Source of the DNA: [Haemophilus] felis
GTDB taxonomy: Bacteria; Pseudomonadota; Gammaproteobacteria; Enterobacterales; Pasteurellaceae
Length of the DNA stretch: 64,000 nucleotides
Assembly (NCBI GenBank): GCA_002015125.1
Contig: MUYB01000020.1
Coordinates: 15,104-79,103, forward strand
Direction of reading: 5' to 3'
The position numbers and the translations under genes are program-made. The notes below the pieces were generated by a model. It had not been told where the DNA came from. It saw nothing but the letters and a program-made list of their open reading frames with translations, and made no database searches. How positions within the stretch are numbered: position 1 is the stretch's first letter; every line of letters starts with the position of its first letter. Below are positions 52,386 to 61,767 of the stretch, piece after piece.

Positions 52386-53012
52386 TTAGAATACGCCCAG
52401 GTTGCGTAAACCTCCGGTGATAATTTCAATCCCCAAAGACATTAGTAACACCCCCATAATACGAGTGATCACGTTGGAGCCTGTTTTACCTAAACGTCTG
52501 ATGAATGGCTCGGAATAACGAAAAAGTAAGTAGCAGCCGAAGCCGAAAAGAGCGATGGTTGCGGAAGCATAAAGATAATCTATCAGGCTGTGTTGGGCAG
52601 CGCCGAAAACGATAGTTGCACTGATTGAACCAGGCCCCGCCATAATTGGCATTGCCAGCGGAACGACGGCGATGTTTTGGAAATCTTCGATGTTTTCGTT
52701 CTTCTCTTCTTTATTGATTTTGTGTTCACCAATTTTACCGTTGATCATCGTTAAAGCGATTAATACAACAATGACACCGCCAGCGATACGGAAAGAGTCG
52801 ATAGAGATGTGAAAGGCGTTAAGAATAAAGTTACCAAAATAAAGACTGACTAATAAAATCACTACGATTGAAAAACAAGTGACTAAACCTGTACGGTTAC
52901 GTTCAACTTTATTTTGACTGGATGTCATCGAATAAAAAACAGGCACAACACCAAGCGGGTTGACCAAGGCAATTAATCCAATAAAAAACTGTAAATAAAT
53001 ACCAATATCCAT
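52386..53012 (-). CDS. MarC/YchE-family inner-membrane protein
   Basis: A 208-aa protein with six hydrophobic segments and the UPF0056 motifs LVNPLGVVPVFYSMT (about 16-30), GGVIVVLIALTMING (about 78-92) and AMPIMAGPGSISATI (about 119-133). The family includes MarC and YchE; despite the name, no antibiotic transport function is proven. YchE-like is the closest by length and sequence feel. Confidence 0.85.
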   Translation of the reverse strand: MDIGIYLQFFIGLIALVNPLGVVPVFYSMTSSQNKVERNRTGLVTCFSIVVILLVSLYFGNFILNAFHISIDSFRIAGGVIVVLIALTMINGKIGEHKINKEEKNENIEDFQNIAVVPLAMPIMAGPGSISATIVFGAAQHSLIDYLYASATIALFGFGCYLLFRYSEPFIRRLGKTGSNVITRIMGVLLMSLGIEIITGGLRNLGVF

Positions 53013-53067
53013 AGGAAACCTGAACTGTAATTAAAGAGGTGTGTATTATAGAACGCCGTATTTGAGA

Positions 53068-53120
53068 AAAAAACAATAAAAGCACGGTAAGCTTATCATT
53101 GATAAATAAACCGTGCTTTA
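53068..53120 (-). terminator. Terminator of lipA
   Basis: Stem AAAGCACGGT (53079-53088)/ACCGTGCTTT (53110-53119) with an internal smaller hairpin (TTATCATTGATAA), followed on the minus strand by a T-rich run. Confidence 0.75.
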
Positions 53121-53130
53121 AGCTTTATGT

Positions 53131-54093
53131 TTATTTTACCAGCTCCCCTTTGGCTTGTAGGTCGGCGTGATATGAGGAACGCACAAAAGGACCGCAAGCA
53201 GCATGTTCAAACCCCATTTCTTGGGCTTTATCACGGAACATATCAAATTCTGTAGGCGGTACATAACGAGCTACGGGTAAATGATGACGACTAGGTTGTA
53301 AATATTGACCAAGAGTTAACATCGTTACGCCGTGATCACGCAAATCTTGCATCACCTGCAAAATTTCCTCATTGGTTTCACCTAAGCCCACCATAATGCC
53401 TGATTTCGTTGGAATATTAGGGAACATCGCTTTAAAGTCTTTAAGTAATTTTAAAGACCATTGATAATCTGCGCCCGGACGAATTTCACGATATAAACGC
53501 GGCACATTTTCCAAGTTATGATTGAACACATCAGGCGGATTATCTTTCAATTTTTCCAAGGCTTGCTCAATACGACCACGAAAATCTGGCACTAAAATCT
53601 CAATTTTAATGCCTGGATTGAGGCGACGAATTTCTTTCACACATTCCGCAAAATGCCCTGCACCACGATCAGGCAAATCATCACGATCCACTGAGGTAAT
53701 CACCACATATTTGAGTTTCATATCCTGAATTGTCTCTGCCAGCTTGCGAGGCTCATCTTGATCTGGCGGCAAGGGTTTGCCGTGAGCAACATCACAAAAC
53801 GGACAACGGCGTGTACAAATCGCCCCCAAAATCATAAAGGTCGCCGTGCCGTGATTGAAGCATTCGTGCAAATTTGGACAAGATGCTTCCTCACAAACCG
53901 AGTGCAAACCGTGGCGACGCATACCATTTTTGATACTTTCAATTTTGGCAGAACTGGCGGGGAGTTTGATTTTCATCCACTCAGGTTTTTTCAGCAGTTC
54001 TTGATTTGGATCGATATTTTTCACTGGAATGATCGAGGTTTTCGCTGCATCACGATATTTCACCCCTCGCTCCATTTTGAAAGCTGTTGTCAT
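53131..54093 (-). CDS. lipA: Lipoyl synthase
   Basis: Radical SAM enzyme of 320 aa inserting two sulfurs into protein-bound octanoyl groups. It has both clusters: auxiliary [12 protein letters not shown] (C-x4-C-x5-C, about 67-78) and radical [12 protein letters not shown] (C-x3-C-x2-C, about 93-101), and a conserved Ser in [10 protein letters not shown] near the end. It works after LipB, whose gene is 49 bp upstream, but a terminator-type hairpin lies between them. Confidence 0.97.
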   Translation of the reverse strand: MTTAFKMERGVKYRDAAKTSIIPVKNIDPNQELLKKPEWMKIKLPASSAKIESIKNGMRRHGLHSVCEEASCPNLHECFNHGTATFMILGAICTRRCPFCDVAHGKPLPPDQDEPRKLAETIQDMKLKYVVITSVDRDDLPDRGAGHFAECVKEIRRLNPGIKIEILVPDFRGRIEQALEKLKDNPPDVFNHNLENVPRLYREIRPGADYQWSLKLLKDFKAMFPNIPTKSGIMVGLGETNEEILQVMQDLRDHGVTMLTLGQYLQPSRHHLPVARYVPPTEFDMFRDKAQEMGFEHAACGPFVRSSYHADLQAKGELVK

Positions 54094-54111
54094 TCTTGTT
54101 CCTTTAAATAT

Positions 54112-54140
54112 AAAAAGTGCGGTTAGTTCCGCACTTTGTT
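54112..54140. terminator. Hairpin with uptake signal between lipB and lipA
   Basis: AAAGTGCGG (54114-54122) pairs with CCGCACTTT (54129-54137), T/A runs on both sides. The first arm overlaps an exact uptake signal AAGTGCGGT (54115-54123). It may terminate lipB transcription or allow partial read-through into lipA. Confidence 0.75.
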
Positions 54141-54142
54141 TG

Positions 54143-54796
54143 TTAAGAATTTGTTACATTATATCCTAATAGCGCGCTAAAGTGTGTAACTAATTTGTTA
54201 CTGACAATATCGCAATTCGCCTGTTCTTGACCGATAAAATCTGCCAGTTGGCACATTTCTAATCCAGCATAGCCGCAGGGGTTGATGCTCAAAAAGGGGG
54301 TGAGATCCATATTGACGTTGAGAGCGAGTCCGTGGAATGAGCAGCCTTTGCGAATGCGTAAACCAAGAGAGCAAATTTTTTTGCCCTCAATATAAACGCC
54401 TGGGGCGTCGGGTTTTGGGTAGGCGTTAATGCCGTATTCTGCAAGGGTGTTGACCACCGTTTGTTCCAACGCCGTTACCAATTGACGCACATTTAGCTCC
54501 GCCCCTTGTGCTTTGCGGCGTTTAATGTCAATCAGCACATACATCACTTGCTGCCCTAAGCCGTGATAGGTGATTTGCCCACCACGATCCGATTGCACCA
54601 CAGGAATTTGAGTTTGTTGCAATAAATGTTCTGCTTTGCCAGCTTGCCCTTGTGTAAATACCGCTGGGTGTTGGACCAGCCAAATTTCGTCGCAGGTTGT
54701 TTCATTGCGAGTATCGGTAAAGGCTTGCATTTGTTGCCAAACTTGTTGGTAATCTTGGATTCCCAATTGGCGCACAATAAGGTTAGGTTTGTTCAC
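54143..54796 (-). CDS. lipB: Octanoyl-[ACP]:protein N-octanoyltransferase
   Basis: A 217-aa enzyme that transfers octanoate from acyl carrier protein to lipoyl domains. The motif [17 protein letters not shown] (about 69-85), the catalytic Lys in [13 protein letters not shown] (about 133) and the catalytic Cys in [11 protein letters not shown] (about 168) are present. It starts with GTG 1 bp after the ybeD stop, so translation is coupled to ybeD. Confidence 0.95.
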   Translation of the reverse strand: MNKPNLIVRQLGIQDYQQVWQQMQAFTDTRNETTCDEIWLVQHPAVFTQGQAGKAEHLLQQTQIPVVQSDRGGQITYHGLGQQVMYVLIDIKRRKAQGAELNVRQLVTALEQTVVNTLAEYGINAYPKPDAPGVYIEGKKICSLGLRIRKGCSFHGLALNVNMDLTPFLSINPCGYAGLEMCQLADFIGQEQANCDIVSNKLVTHFSALLGYNVTNS

Positions 54797-54797
54797 G

Positions 54798-55091
54798 TTA
54801 TAGCACCATTCTAACGCCGTTAATCTTGGCTAATTCCACATAGAGCGTTTCTACTTGCTCAATGTTTTCCGCAATAATATCCACTGAAACTGAATTGTAA
54901 GTGCCTTTGCTACTGAGTTGTTGGCGCGGATTGTAATCACCTTTCGCATATTGCTGCACGACGGAAATAACGTCGTCAACTAAGGCTTCTCGGTTTGCTC
55001 CCACCACTTTGAAGGTAAAGCGACAAGGAAATTCTAATAAATCTTTTAATTGTGCTTGAGGAATATCATTCAGCTTGATTGCTTTGCTCAT
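54798..55091 (-). CDS. ybeD: UPF0250 protein YbeD
   Basis: A 97-aa conserved protein with an ACT-like fold: [20 protein letters not shown], then the middle [19 protein letters not shown] and the ending [14 protein letters not shown]. It is always near lipB in gamma-proteobacteria and has been proposed to regulate lipoate metabolism, but its function is not settled. It heads the ybeD-lipB(-lipA) cluster. Confidence 0.92.
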   Translation of the reverse strand: MSKAIKLNDIPQAQLKDLLEFPCRFTFKVVGANREALVDDVISVVQQYAKGDYNPRQQLSSKGTYNSVSVDIIAENIEQVETLYVELAKINGVRMVL

Positions 55092-55156
55092 TGCAGATCC
55101 TGTTTTTCATAAAGGTTAAAAAAGTGGCGTATTATAGTCGTTAACTCAAGTACTGA

Positions 55157-56344
55157 CTAGCGTTTGAACTTATCCAAGCCTAACGCCAGCTTCATTAATT
55201 CTGTTTTGATTAAGGGTAAACGTTCGGTGGCACTTAAGCCGATACCTCGAATGAATTTTTTCACAGGGTTATCGCCGCTGAATAAGGTTTTCAATCCTTG
55301 CATCGCCGCCAGCATTTTTACCGCTTCCACTTTGCGTTGACGTTCATATTGACGCAAATGGCGATAATCGCCAATGTCTCTGCCGTTGTTTAGATTATGT
55401 TGAATGCAATGTGCCAAATCAACGGCGTCTTGGAAACCGAGGTTAACGCCCAATCCTGCCAGTGGATGAATGGTGTGGGCGGCGTCGCCCACTAACGCAA
55501 TTCGAGGGCGTGCGAATGAGCGAGCATAGCGAGCAGTGAGCGGAAATGTTTGCCGTTCGGAAGCCAGTTGGCACAAGCCAAGATGATTATCGAATGCCAC
55601 CGTAAGATGACGGTTAAAAGTGTCGGCGTCGCATTCACACAGCATTTGAGCCTGCTCTGGCGGCAAGGACCATACAATGGAACAAAGATGAGCTTCGTGC
55701 AGCGGTAAAAACGCTAAAATGCTGTCGCCGCTGAAAATTTGTCTCGCACAGTGTTGATGTGGTTCGGCGGTTTGTACGTTGCACACCAAAGCCTGATGCC
55801 CATAATCTCGAAAACTCAGCGGAATGTCCGCTTGTTTGCGTAACCAAGAATGTGCACCATCCGCCCCTACCACTAATTTGGCAGACAAAAATTGTCCATT
55901 GTTAAGGGTTAAAATGGCGTTGCTGTCCGTAATGCCTAGGGATTGCGGCGACGCATTAATCATTTCCACGTTGCTTTGTTGGCTGACTTTTTGCCATAAA
56001 CTTTGTTGAATCAATTGATTTTCAACGATATGCCCCAAATGAGACAACCCCAAACCTTGTGTGTCAAAATGAATCTTAGCAAAGCTATCTTTTTCCCATA
56101 CCAACATTTGATCATAAGGATTTTGGCGAGCCAAATTCTGCCAAACATCCATTTCCATCAGCAAATTTTCGCTAGCCAAATTTAACGCACTTACTCTGGT
56201 GCCGATTTCATCTGACGCCGTCGGCACTTTGCTTTCAATGATCGCAATGTTGATGTCGCCGCCGTTATGTTGTGGTGCAAGGCGAGCTGCTAAAGCCAGC
56301 CCCACCATACCGCCGCCGATAATCACCAGATCAAATGTTTTCAT
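55157..56344 (-). CDS. ubiI: FAD-dependent ubiquinone hydroxylase UbiI
   Basis: A 395-aa flavin monooxygenase, most like UbiI (VisC), which hydroxylates C5 of the ubiquinone ring. FAD motifs are IIGGGMVGLALA (8-19), VVGADGAHSWLRKQADIPL (about 160-178) and LVGDAAHTIHPLAGLGVNLG (about 285). VWEKDSFAKIHFD and HLGHIVENQLI are UbiI-type. It lies downstream of ubiH, as in E. coli, 15 bp after its stop. Confidence 0.92.
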   Translation of the reverse strand: MKTFDLVIIGGGMVGLALAARLAPQHNGGDINIAIIESKVPTASDEIGTRVSALNLASENLLMEMDVWQNLARQNPYDQMLVWEKDSFAKIHFDTQGLGLSHLGHIVENQLIQQSLWQKVSQQSNVEMINASPQSLGITDSNAILTLNNGQFLSAKLVVGADGAHSWLRKQADIPLSFRDYGHQALVCNVQTAEPHQHCARQIFSGDSILAFLPLHEAHLCSIVWSLPPEQAQMLCECDADTFNRHLTVAFDNHLGLCQLASERQTFPLTARYARSFARPRIALVGDAAHTIHPLAGLGVNLGFQDAVDLAHCIQHNLNNGRDIGDYRHLRQYERQRKVEAVKMLAAMQGLKTLFSGDNPVKKFIRGIGLSATERLPLIKTELMKLALGLDKFKR

Positions 56345-56359
56345 TCCTATCTTCCTTTT

Positions 56360-57559
56360 TTACACCCAGCCCAGCGTGGGTTTTGCAAAATGTTGTCGCA
56401 ACAAACTGGCGTGCGATAACGTCAACAGCCCTAAATTTCGCCCCACTTGCAACGGCAATAATTGATGAGTAAAGAGCGACAACAGCCCGTCGGTAAATCG
56501 CATCATTCGTTGCTGATCCTGTTGTCGTCGTTGCTGATAAGCCACAAGGCTGGCATATTCACCAATGTCTTGCTGCATTTTGTGTTGTTCCGCCACCACC
56601 GCCGCTAGCGTCATCGCATCTCGAATACCTAAATTAAATCCTTGCCCTGCGATAGGGTGCAAAGTTTGTGCCGCATTGCCTACCAACGCCGCTCGCCACT
56701 GAATATGTTGCGTCGCCTGATAAAGTTTTAGCAGATAGACAAAACGCTTGCCGCATTGCTGCAATTTCCCCAAACGCCAGCCAAACTGTTGTTGTAAACT
56801 GTGCAAAAAATCGGCGTCATTCATTGCCATTAACGCCTGTGGATCTTTCACACACCACACCATCGACATCAAATTATCTTGCATTGGCAACAACGCCAAA
56901 GGTCCTTGCGGCGTAAAACGCTCAAAAGCACAATTTTGATGTGGCTGTTGCACCAACAGGTTCGTAATCAACGCACTTTGTTGATAATCTCGCACCACTT
57001 TCTGTTCCATTTGCGTCGCCGTTGCCACACTGGAAGGCACGCCGTCAGCACCGATTACAAGAGCGGCGGTTAAGCGATCGCCGTTTTGCAACTGCACTTG
57101 AATGTGCGACGAAAAACGCTGAATTTGTGCAATTTGAACGGGGGCAAAATAATCAATATTGTCGCTGTTTTCACAGGCTTGCAGCAGAATTTTTCCTGCC
57201 TTGTCCAGTTCAATCACCGCCCCTAATTGAGCAAGATGAAATTCGGTGGCGTCAAATTGCACCAAACCACAATGTCCCTGATCCGACACGTGAATTTTTT
57301 GGATAGGCGTACTCACGGCAGCGAGTTGCTGCCAAAGATCGGCTTGCTTTCCGCTAGAAATTTGTGCAAACCGCCGACAACTGCCGTCGGAAAGTGCAAT
57401 ACAACGTGCGTCAAAACCGCCTTGTTGATGTTGATTTGGTGCTTGTTTTTCCAGCACGGCGATATTCAATTGCCCTTGACTGAAATGATTTAACGCCAAG
57501 GCTTGTGTTATGCCTGTCATCGCACCGCCGACGATAATCACATCATATTGCATTTCCAT
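56360..57559 (-). CDS. ubiH: 2-octaprenyl-6-methoxyphenol hydroxylase UbiH
   Basis: A 399-aa FAD monooxygenase of ubiquinone synthesis (C1 hydroxylation). The N-terminal VGGAMTGITQALAL, GGFDARCIALSDGS (about 47-60), IGADGVPSSVA (about 167) and GNAAQTLHPIAGQGFNLG (about 290) match UbiH specifically (GNAAQ rather than GDAAH). The ATG at 57559 is preceded by GAGGC; one at 57553 is also possible. It lies 9 bp after pepP. Confidence 0.93.
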   Translation of the reverse strand: MEMQYDVIIVGGAMTGITQALALNHFSQGQLNIAVLEKQAPNQHQQGGFDARCIALSDGSCRRFAQISSGKQADLWQQLAAVSTPIQKIHVSDQGHCGLVQFDATEFHLAQLGAVIELDKAGKILLQACENSDNIDYFAPVQIAQIQRFSSHIQVQLQNGDRLTAALVIGADGVPSSVATATQMEQKVVRDYQQSALITNLLVQQPHQNCAFERFTPQGPLALLPMQDNLMSMVWCVKDPQALMAMNDADFLHSLQQQFGWRLGKLQQCGKRFVYLLKLYQATQHIQWRAALVGNAAQTLHPIAGQGFNLGIRDAMTLAAVVAEQHKMQQDIGEYASLVAYQQRRQQDQQRMMRFTDGLLSLFTHQLLPLQVGRNLGLLTLSHASLLRQHFAKPTLGWV

Positions 57560-57568
57560 TTTTTGCCT

Positions 57569-58903
57569 CTAATGTTTGTTTGCCGCCGCCATTAGGCGTT
57601 CAATATCTTCAATTTCTTTCGGGGCAGCACTGGTGAGATTTTTATTGCCATATTCGGTAATCAATAAATTGTCCTCAATGCGAACACCGATGCCTTTGTA
57701 GCGTTCAGGCACGTTAGATTTTTCGGAAATATACAAACCTGGTTCAACGGTTAACACCATTCCCACTTCCAGTGGACGATCACGATTGCGGCTGTTGCGA
57801 TCGCCATTGGCGTGAGCTTTGCTGTAACTTCCCACGTCGTGTACATCTAAACCGAGCCAATGCCCCAGTCCGTGCATATAAAATTGACGATGAGCATTGT
57901 TCTTAATTAATTCATTGACGTCGCCATGCAAAATACCCAGTTTAACTAAACCTTCGACTTTGATTCGCACCACTTCATCATTCACTTGTTGAATTGAGTT
58001 ACTGGGAACTAATAGTTCAATAGCACGTTTTTGTGCTTGCAACACAATGTCATAAATCTCTTTTTGTGCTGGGCTAAATTTACCGTTGACTGGAAATGTG
58101 CGTGTAATATCGCCTGCGTACATAGCAAATTCACAACCTGCATCAATTAGCACTAAGTCACCGTCTTTGAGTGGCATATCATTTTCGCTGTAATGCAAAA
58201 TACAGGCGTTTTCTCCACCAGCAACAATGGAATTGTAAGCAGGGTAGCGCGCACCAAAGCGATTGAATTCGTGTAACATTTCGCTTTCAATTTCATATTC
58301 CATTCGATTTGGACGCGTTTGTTGCATGGCGCGAATATGAGCTAAAGCAGAAATTTGTCCTGCTTGCTGCATTAAGGCAATTTCGTTATTTGATTTAAAT
58401 AGGCGCATTTCATCTAACCAATCTCGCCAAGATTCAGCTTGTGTAAAGTCAAATTTGCTTTGTTGCAGAAGTTGCTCCCCCCAAGTGTGTAGATTGGATT
58501 CGTGGTAAATCTTTTCTATATCCGTAAGTAATGGTGAAAAATGTTGAGCAAATTGTTCAATGGAAAAGGCTAGATTGACTTGTAGCGCCGCTGGCGCATT
58601 ATGGACACCAAGTCGGCGACCATTCCAAGTTTCTTTTAAGGGATCGGAGGGACGAACAAAGATTATTGTTTGGCATTGTTGCGCTTTTTTTAATAATACC
58701 AAAGCAGAATTCGGCTCGTTAAATCCAGTTAAATACCAAAAATAACTATCTTGGCGAAAAGGAAAGTTGCAGTCATTATTGCGTCGTTGCTCTACTTCAG
58801 AAAAGAGGATACATAATGAATTGTCTGGCATTTTTGTGAAAAGTTGTTCACGTCGTTGCTTAAATTCTTCAACTGGCATAGTTGCCATATAGGCGAGATC
58901 CAT
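57569..58903 (-). CDS. pepP: Xaa-Pro aminopeptidase II
   Basis: A 444-aa metallopeptidase releasing N-terminal residues next to proline. The two-metal site is complete: Asp in LIDAGCEFAMYAGDITRTF (about 262-280), His in YMHGLGHWLGLDVHD (about 353-367), Glu in LTVEPGLYIS and Glu in GVRIEDNLLIT. It is followed by ubiH and preceded by ygfB after 11 bp, forming the ygfB-pepP-ubiH-ubiI operon known from E. coli. Confidence 0.96.
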   Translation of the reverse strand: MDLAYMATMPVEEFKQRREQLFTKMPDNSLCILFSEVEQRRNNDCNFPFRQDSYFWYLTGFNEPNSALVLLKKAQQCQTIIFVRPSDPLKETWNGRRLGVHNAPAALQVNLAFSIEQFAQHFSPLLTDIEKIYHESNLHTWGEQLLQQSKFDFTQAESWRDWLDEMRLFKSNNEIALMQQAGQISALAHIRAMQQTRPNRMEYEIESEMLHEFNRFGARYPAYNSIVAGGENACILHYSENDMPLKDGDLVLIDAGCEFAMYAGDITRTFPVNGKFSPAQKEIYDIVLQAQKRAIELLVPSNSIQQVNDEVVRIKVEGLVKLGILHGDVNELIKNNAHRQFYMHGLGHWLGLDVHDVGSYSKAHANGDRNSRNRDRPLEVGMVLTVEPGLYISEKSNVPERYKGIGVRIEDNLLITEYGNKNLTSAAPKEIEDIERLMAAANKH

Positions 58904-58914
58904 AGTTTGTCCTT

Positions 58915-59466
58915 CTAATGTAATAAGGGTTTAGTTGTCTGGGTTTGTTGTGGTTGAAAATGAACAAAAAGCACACAACAAATGGTGCGCACATATTCCA
59001 CAATCTCTTCCAAAGCCTCGGCTAATTCTTCAGGATCATCTTGCTCATCATAACCAAGCTGGCAGATGTCTTGTAGATCATCAATGGCCTCACCTATTTC
59101 ACCTTTTTCTTTATCTAAATGCGGTTGAACTAAGCCGAGACCGAGTAAGAAATGATTAGCCCATTCAGATAGCGCATCTGCACGATCAAAAAGGTTTTGT
59201 TCATCATCAGGTAACCAAAGCTCAAAATTAAAGCCGTCAATATCCGCTAAGGTTTGTTTGCTGTGTTGGTAGATAGGTTTTATTTGATCTAATAATGTTG
59301 TTGGATAGGCGTGATTTTCGTTGGTAAATTGGAATAATAAAGGTTGCCAACTTTCATCATTATTACCACCACAAATTAATCCACACAGAAAACCGTGTAA
59401 TTCTGCGGCAGAGATAGCAATGCCTGCATTTTTAAGCTGTTGAGAAAAGTCTGAATAGGAATCCAT
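58915..59466 (-). CDS. ygfB: UPF0149 protein YgfB
   Basis: A 183-aa all-helical conserved protein. It has the N-terminal [28 protein letters not shown] and the acidic C-terminal half ([32 protein letters not shown] residues, split across about 125-155) of the family. In Pseudomonas a homolog affects transcription of specific genes; its role here is unknown. It heads the pepP-ubiH-ubiI operon and is divergent from zapA. Confidence 0.92.
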   Translation of the reverse strand: MDSYSDFSQQLKNAGIAISAAELHGFLCGLICGGNNDESWQPLLFQFTNENHAYPTTLLDQIKPIYQHSKQTLADIDGFNFELWLPDDEQNLFDRADALSEWANHFLLGLGLVQPHLDKEKGEIGEAIDDLQDICQLGYDEQDDPEELAEALEEIVEYVRTICCVLFVHFQPQQTQTTKPLLH

Positions 59467-59602
59467 TGCGTTGTCCTTGTGTCATGGAAATACAGAATTG
59501 GCAAAGTTTATCACTGTAAGAGTAGTCCACCAATAATTAGACGGAAATTTTTAGCTATGGCATAATAACGTGGTTCGTTTTTATTGTTTTTATGAGGTTA
59601 AA

Positions 59603-59905
59603 ATGTCTAATAAAGCCATCGAGGTATCCGTGTTAGGACAACTGTTGCGTTTGAATTGTCCGGAAGCACAACACGAGGTGTTAAGACAGTCTGCAAAACA
59701 GCTTGACCAGCGAGTGAGTGAAATGCGCGATCGTTCTGGTATTTTACAATTGGAACGTGTTCTGGCCATTGTGGCGCTAAATTTGTGTTTTGAATTGGAG
59801 CAAGAAAAGCAAAAAAATACCTCTATTGAAAATGAGTTAAAAAGTCATTTAGCGCAGTTAGATCATTCTTTGGAAAGTCTGTTAACTCAAAAATTAAGCA
59901 ATTAA
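59603..59905 (+). CDS. zapA: Cell division protein ZapA
   Basis: A 100-aa FtsZ-ring associated protein that bundles FtsZ filaments. The N-terminal EVSVLGQLLRLNCPEAQHEVL and the following coiled-coil region (about 25-95: LDQRVSEMRDRSGILQLERV, then LEQEKQKNTSIENELKSHL) are typical. The start at 59603 (MSNKAIEVSVLG) has GAGGTT before it. It is next to ssrS-ygfA, as in E. coli. Confidence 0.95.
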   Translation: MSNKAIEVSVLGQLLRLNCPEAQHEVLRQSAKQLDQRVSEMRDRSGILQLERVLAIVALNLCFELEQEKQKNTSIENELKSHLAQLDHSLESLLTQKLSN

Positions 59906-59986
59906 AAATAAATTCTTTGTTTAGTTAGATGAATGCCCAAATTATCGCTAGGCAATATTCTTAAATTACGTTAGTATTACGACAAA

Positions 59987-60171
59987 ATTTACCTGAGGTG
60001 CTCGTCAGTGGGTTATGTCCCTGAGCCGATACTATGATCTTTATGAATTGGTTTCTAATCCTTGGTGTGCAAGCTTAGCTCGACTAAGAAGCCTAAAAAT
60101 GATTATAACTGATTCCCTTGAACCGTTTGGGTTCAAGGACTGCCACCTACAGCGGCATCTCGGGTTCTTCC
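59987..60171 (+). ncRNA. ssrS: 6S RNA
   Basis: A 185-nt regulatory RNA that binds sigma-70 RNA polymerase in stationary phase by imitating an open promoter. The ends pair (ATTTACCTGAG at the 5' end with CTCGGGTTCTTCC at the 3' end), and the conserved elements CCCTGAGCCGATA, AAGAAGCCTAAAAATGAT, CCCTTGAACC and AGCGGCATCTCGG are in the E. coli order. A -10-like TAGTAT lies at 59972-59977. ygfA begins 7 nt after its 3' end. Confidence 0.95.
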
Positions 60172-60177
60172 ATACTT

Positions 60178-60741
60178 ATGAATAATATTCTTCGTCAACA
60201 AATTCGCCAGCAAGTTCGTCAAGCTAGACAACAACTCAGTCCACAGCAGCAACAGCAAGCCGCACAAAATATTCAACAACAAGCTTTAGCCCTCATTCAG
60301 CAACATAAATGTGAAAATATTGCGTTGTATCTTCCTTTTGATGGTGAAATCTCTACTCAGTCACTTATTGAAAGTTTGTGGCAACAACAAAAAAATGTCT
60401 TTTTACCTGTGTTGCATCCTTTTACTTCAGGGCATTTATTGTTTTTAGCTTACAAGCCTGAAACCAAATTAATTAAGAATAAATTTGGTATTTTAGAGCC
60501 TCAATTAAATGTACAAAATGTCTTACCTTTAGCGCGCTTGCATATGATTTTTACGCCATTGGTGGCTTTTGATAAACAGGGAAATCGCTTAGGTATGGGC
60601 GGTGGATTTTATGATAGAACTTTACAAAATTGGCAGAACAGCTCTTTTCTGCCAATAGGATTGGCACATCAATGTCAACAAGTTGAAAGTTTGCCGGTGG
60701 AGGCTTGGGATATTCCCCTAGCGAAAATTTTATCGGCTTAA
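60178..60741 (+). CDS. ygfA: 5-formyltetrahydrofolate cyclo-ligase
   Basis: A 187-aa enzyme converting 5-formyl-THF to 5,10-methenyl-THF. It has the Gln-rich N-terminus with RQQIRQQVRQARQQLS, the folate/ATP site MIFTPLVAFDKQGNRLGMGG (about 122-141, with the G-M-G-G-G-F/YYD motif following) and a conserved C-terminus VEAWDIPL. The start at 60178 (MNNILRQQ) is used; the longer frame from 60118 lies in the 6S RNA. It is cotranscribed with ssrS, the usual dicistronic arrangement. Confidence 0.93.
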   Translation: MNNILRQQIRQQVRQARQQLSPQQQQQAAQNIQQQALALIQQHKCENIALYLPFDGEISTQSLIESLWQQQKNVFLPVLHPFTSGHLLFLAYKPETKLIKNKFGILEPQLNVQNVLPLARLHMIFTPLVAFDKQGNRLGMGGGFYDRTLQNWQNSSFLPIGLAHQCQQVESLPVEAWDIPLAKILSA

Positions 60742-60750
60742 ATTTTCAGG

Positions 60751-60786
60751 CTAGCTAAGAATTTGTGTTGAAAGATTCTTAGCTAG
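60751..60786. terminator. Long hairpin between ygfA and cmoB
   Basis: A perfect 12-bp stem CTAGCTAAGAAT (60751-60762)/ATTCTTAGCTAG (60775-60786) between convergent genes. There is no U-run, so it may be a processing or stabilising structure rather than a classic terminator. Confidence 0.5.
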
Positions 60787-60801
60787 GAAGGATTGCAGAA
60801 A

Positions 60802-61767
60802 TTACTTATTTGCCAAAATCACCGCTCTTTTCGGCGCGTGGTAGCCCTCGATAGTTTTGCTGTGATCTTGCGGATCTAAAAAATCAATCAGCGATTCGTT
60901 TTCTAACCAATCTGTTTTGCGTTGTTCTTCAAGGCTCGTGACAGAAATATCCACGCAACGCACGTTGTTAAATCCGACTTTTTCTAACCAATTGATGAGC
61001 GCCGCAACGGAAGGAATGAAATACACATTTTTCATTTTGGCGTAACGATCCGCAGGCACTAACACGCAATTTTCATCACCGTCCACCACAAGGGTTTCTA
61101 GCACTAATTCGCCGCCTTTTTTCAGTTGATCTTTCAGTTGGCTGAGATGCTCAAGAGGCGATTTTCGATGATAAAGCACGCCCATGGAGAAGACCGTATC
61201 AAAGGCGCCTAAAGGTTGCATTTGTTCAATACCAAGGGGAATAAGGTTGGCTCGGCGGTCCTGATTAAGCAGTTTGCGCACTGCTTCAAATTGACATAAA
61301 AAGAGTTCAGTAGGATCAATACCCACCACCATTTCAGCGCCCTCGCCCAACATTCGCCACATATGGTAGCCGCTACCGCAGCCCACATCGAGAATAGTGC
61401 GATCCTTAAGTGGTGCCAAATGAGGCAACAGACGATCCCATTTGAAATCAGAACGCCATTCGCAATCAATATGAATGCCGTAAAGATGATAAGGTCCTTT
61501 ACGCCAAGGCATTAATTGCTTCAAATGATGAATAATTTGTTGCTGCTCGCCAGCGGACAACGGCGAAATACCCTCCGCCTTCACCGCACCTTTTAAGTCC
61601 ACGGAGGCTGGCGTTAAGTGCGGTAGAAATTCCACCGCTTTGCACCATTTCACATAATCGCCGTGGGTTTGGCTTTCCCATTGTTTCAGTTGTGCTGGCA
61701 AGGTTTCCAGCCACGCACTGAGTGAACTGGTGGCGATTTGCTGATAAAAAGGACGAAAATCGATCAT
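60802..61767 (-). CDS. cmoB: tRNA U34 carboxymethyltransferase CmoB
   Basis: A 321-aa enzyme using carboxy-SAM (made by CmoA) to form 5-carboxymethoxyuridine at tRNA position 34. The SAM site is in [20 protein letters not shown] (about 124-143), with [14 protein letters not shown] (about 195) and [18 protein letters not shown] (about 60) being family-specific. Its ATG overlaps the putP stop by 4 bp, so it is translationally coupled to putP, an unusual partner; cmoA is 54 kb away. Confidence 0.95.
   Translation of the reverse strand: MIDFRPFYQQIATSSLSAWLETLPAQLKQWESQTHGDYVKWCKAVEFLPHLTPASVDLKGAVKAEGISPLSAGEQQQIIHHLKQLMPWRKGPYHLYGIHIDCEWRSDFKWDRLLPHLAPLKDRTILDVGCGSGYHMWRMLGEGAEMVVGIDPTELFLCQFEAVRKLLNQDRRANLIPLGIEQMQPLGAFDTVFSMGVLYHRKSPLEHLSQLKDQLKKGGELVLETLVVDGDENCVLVPADRYAKMKNVYFIPSVAALINWLEKVGFNNVRCVDISVTSLEEQRKTDWLENESLIDFLDPQDHSKTIEGYHAPKRAVILANK
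61616..61624 (+). repeat. DNA uptake signal (within cmoB)
   Basis: Exact AAGTGCGGT inside the cmoB coding region. Confidence 0.85.
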
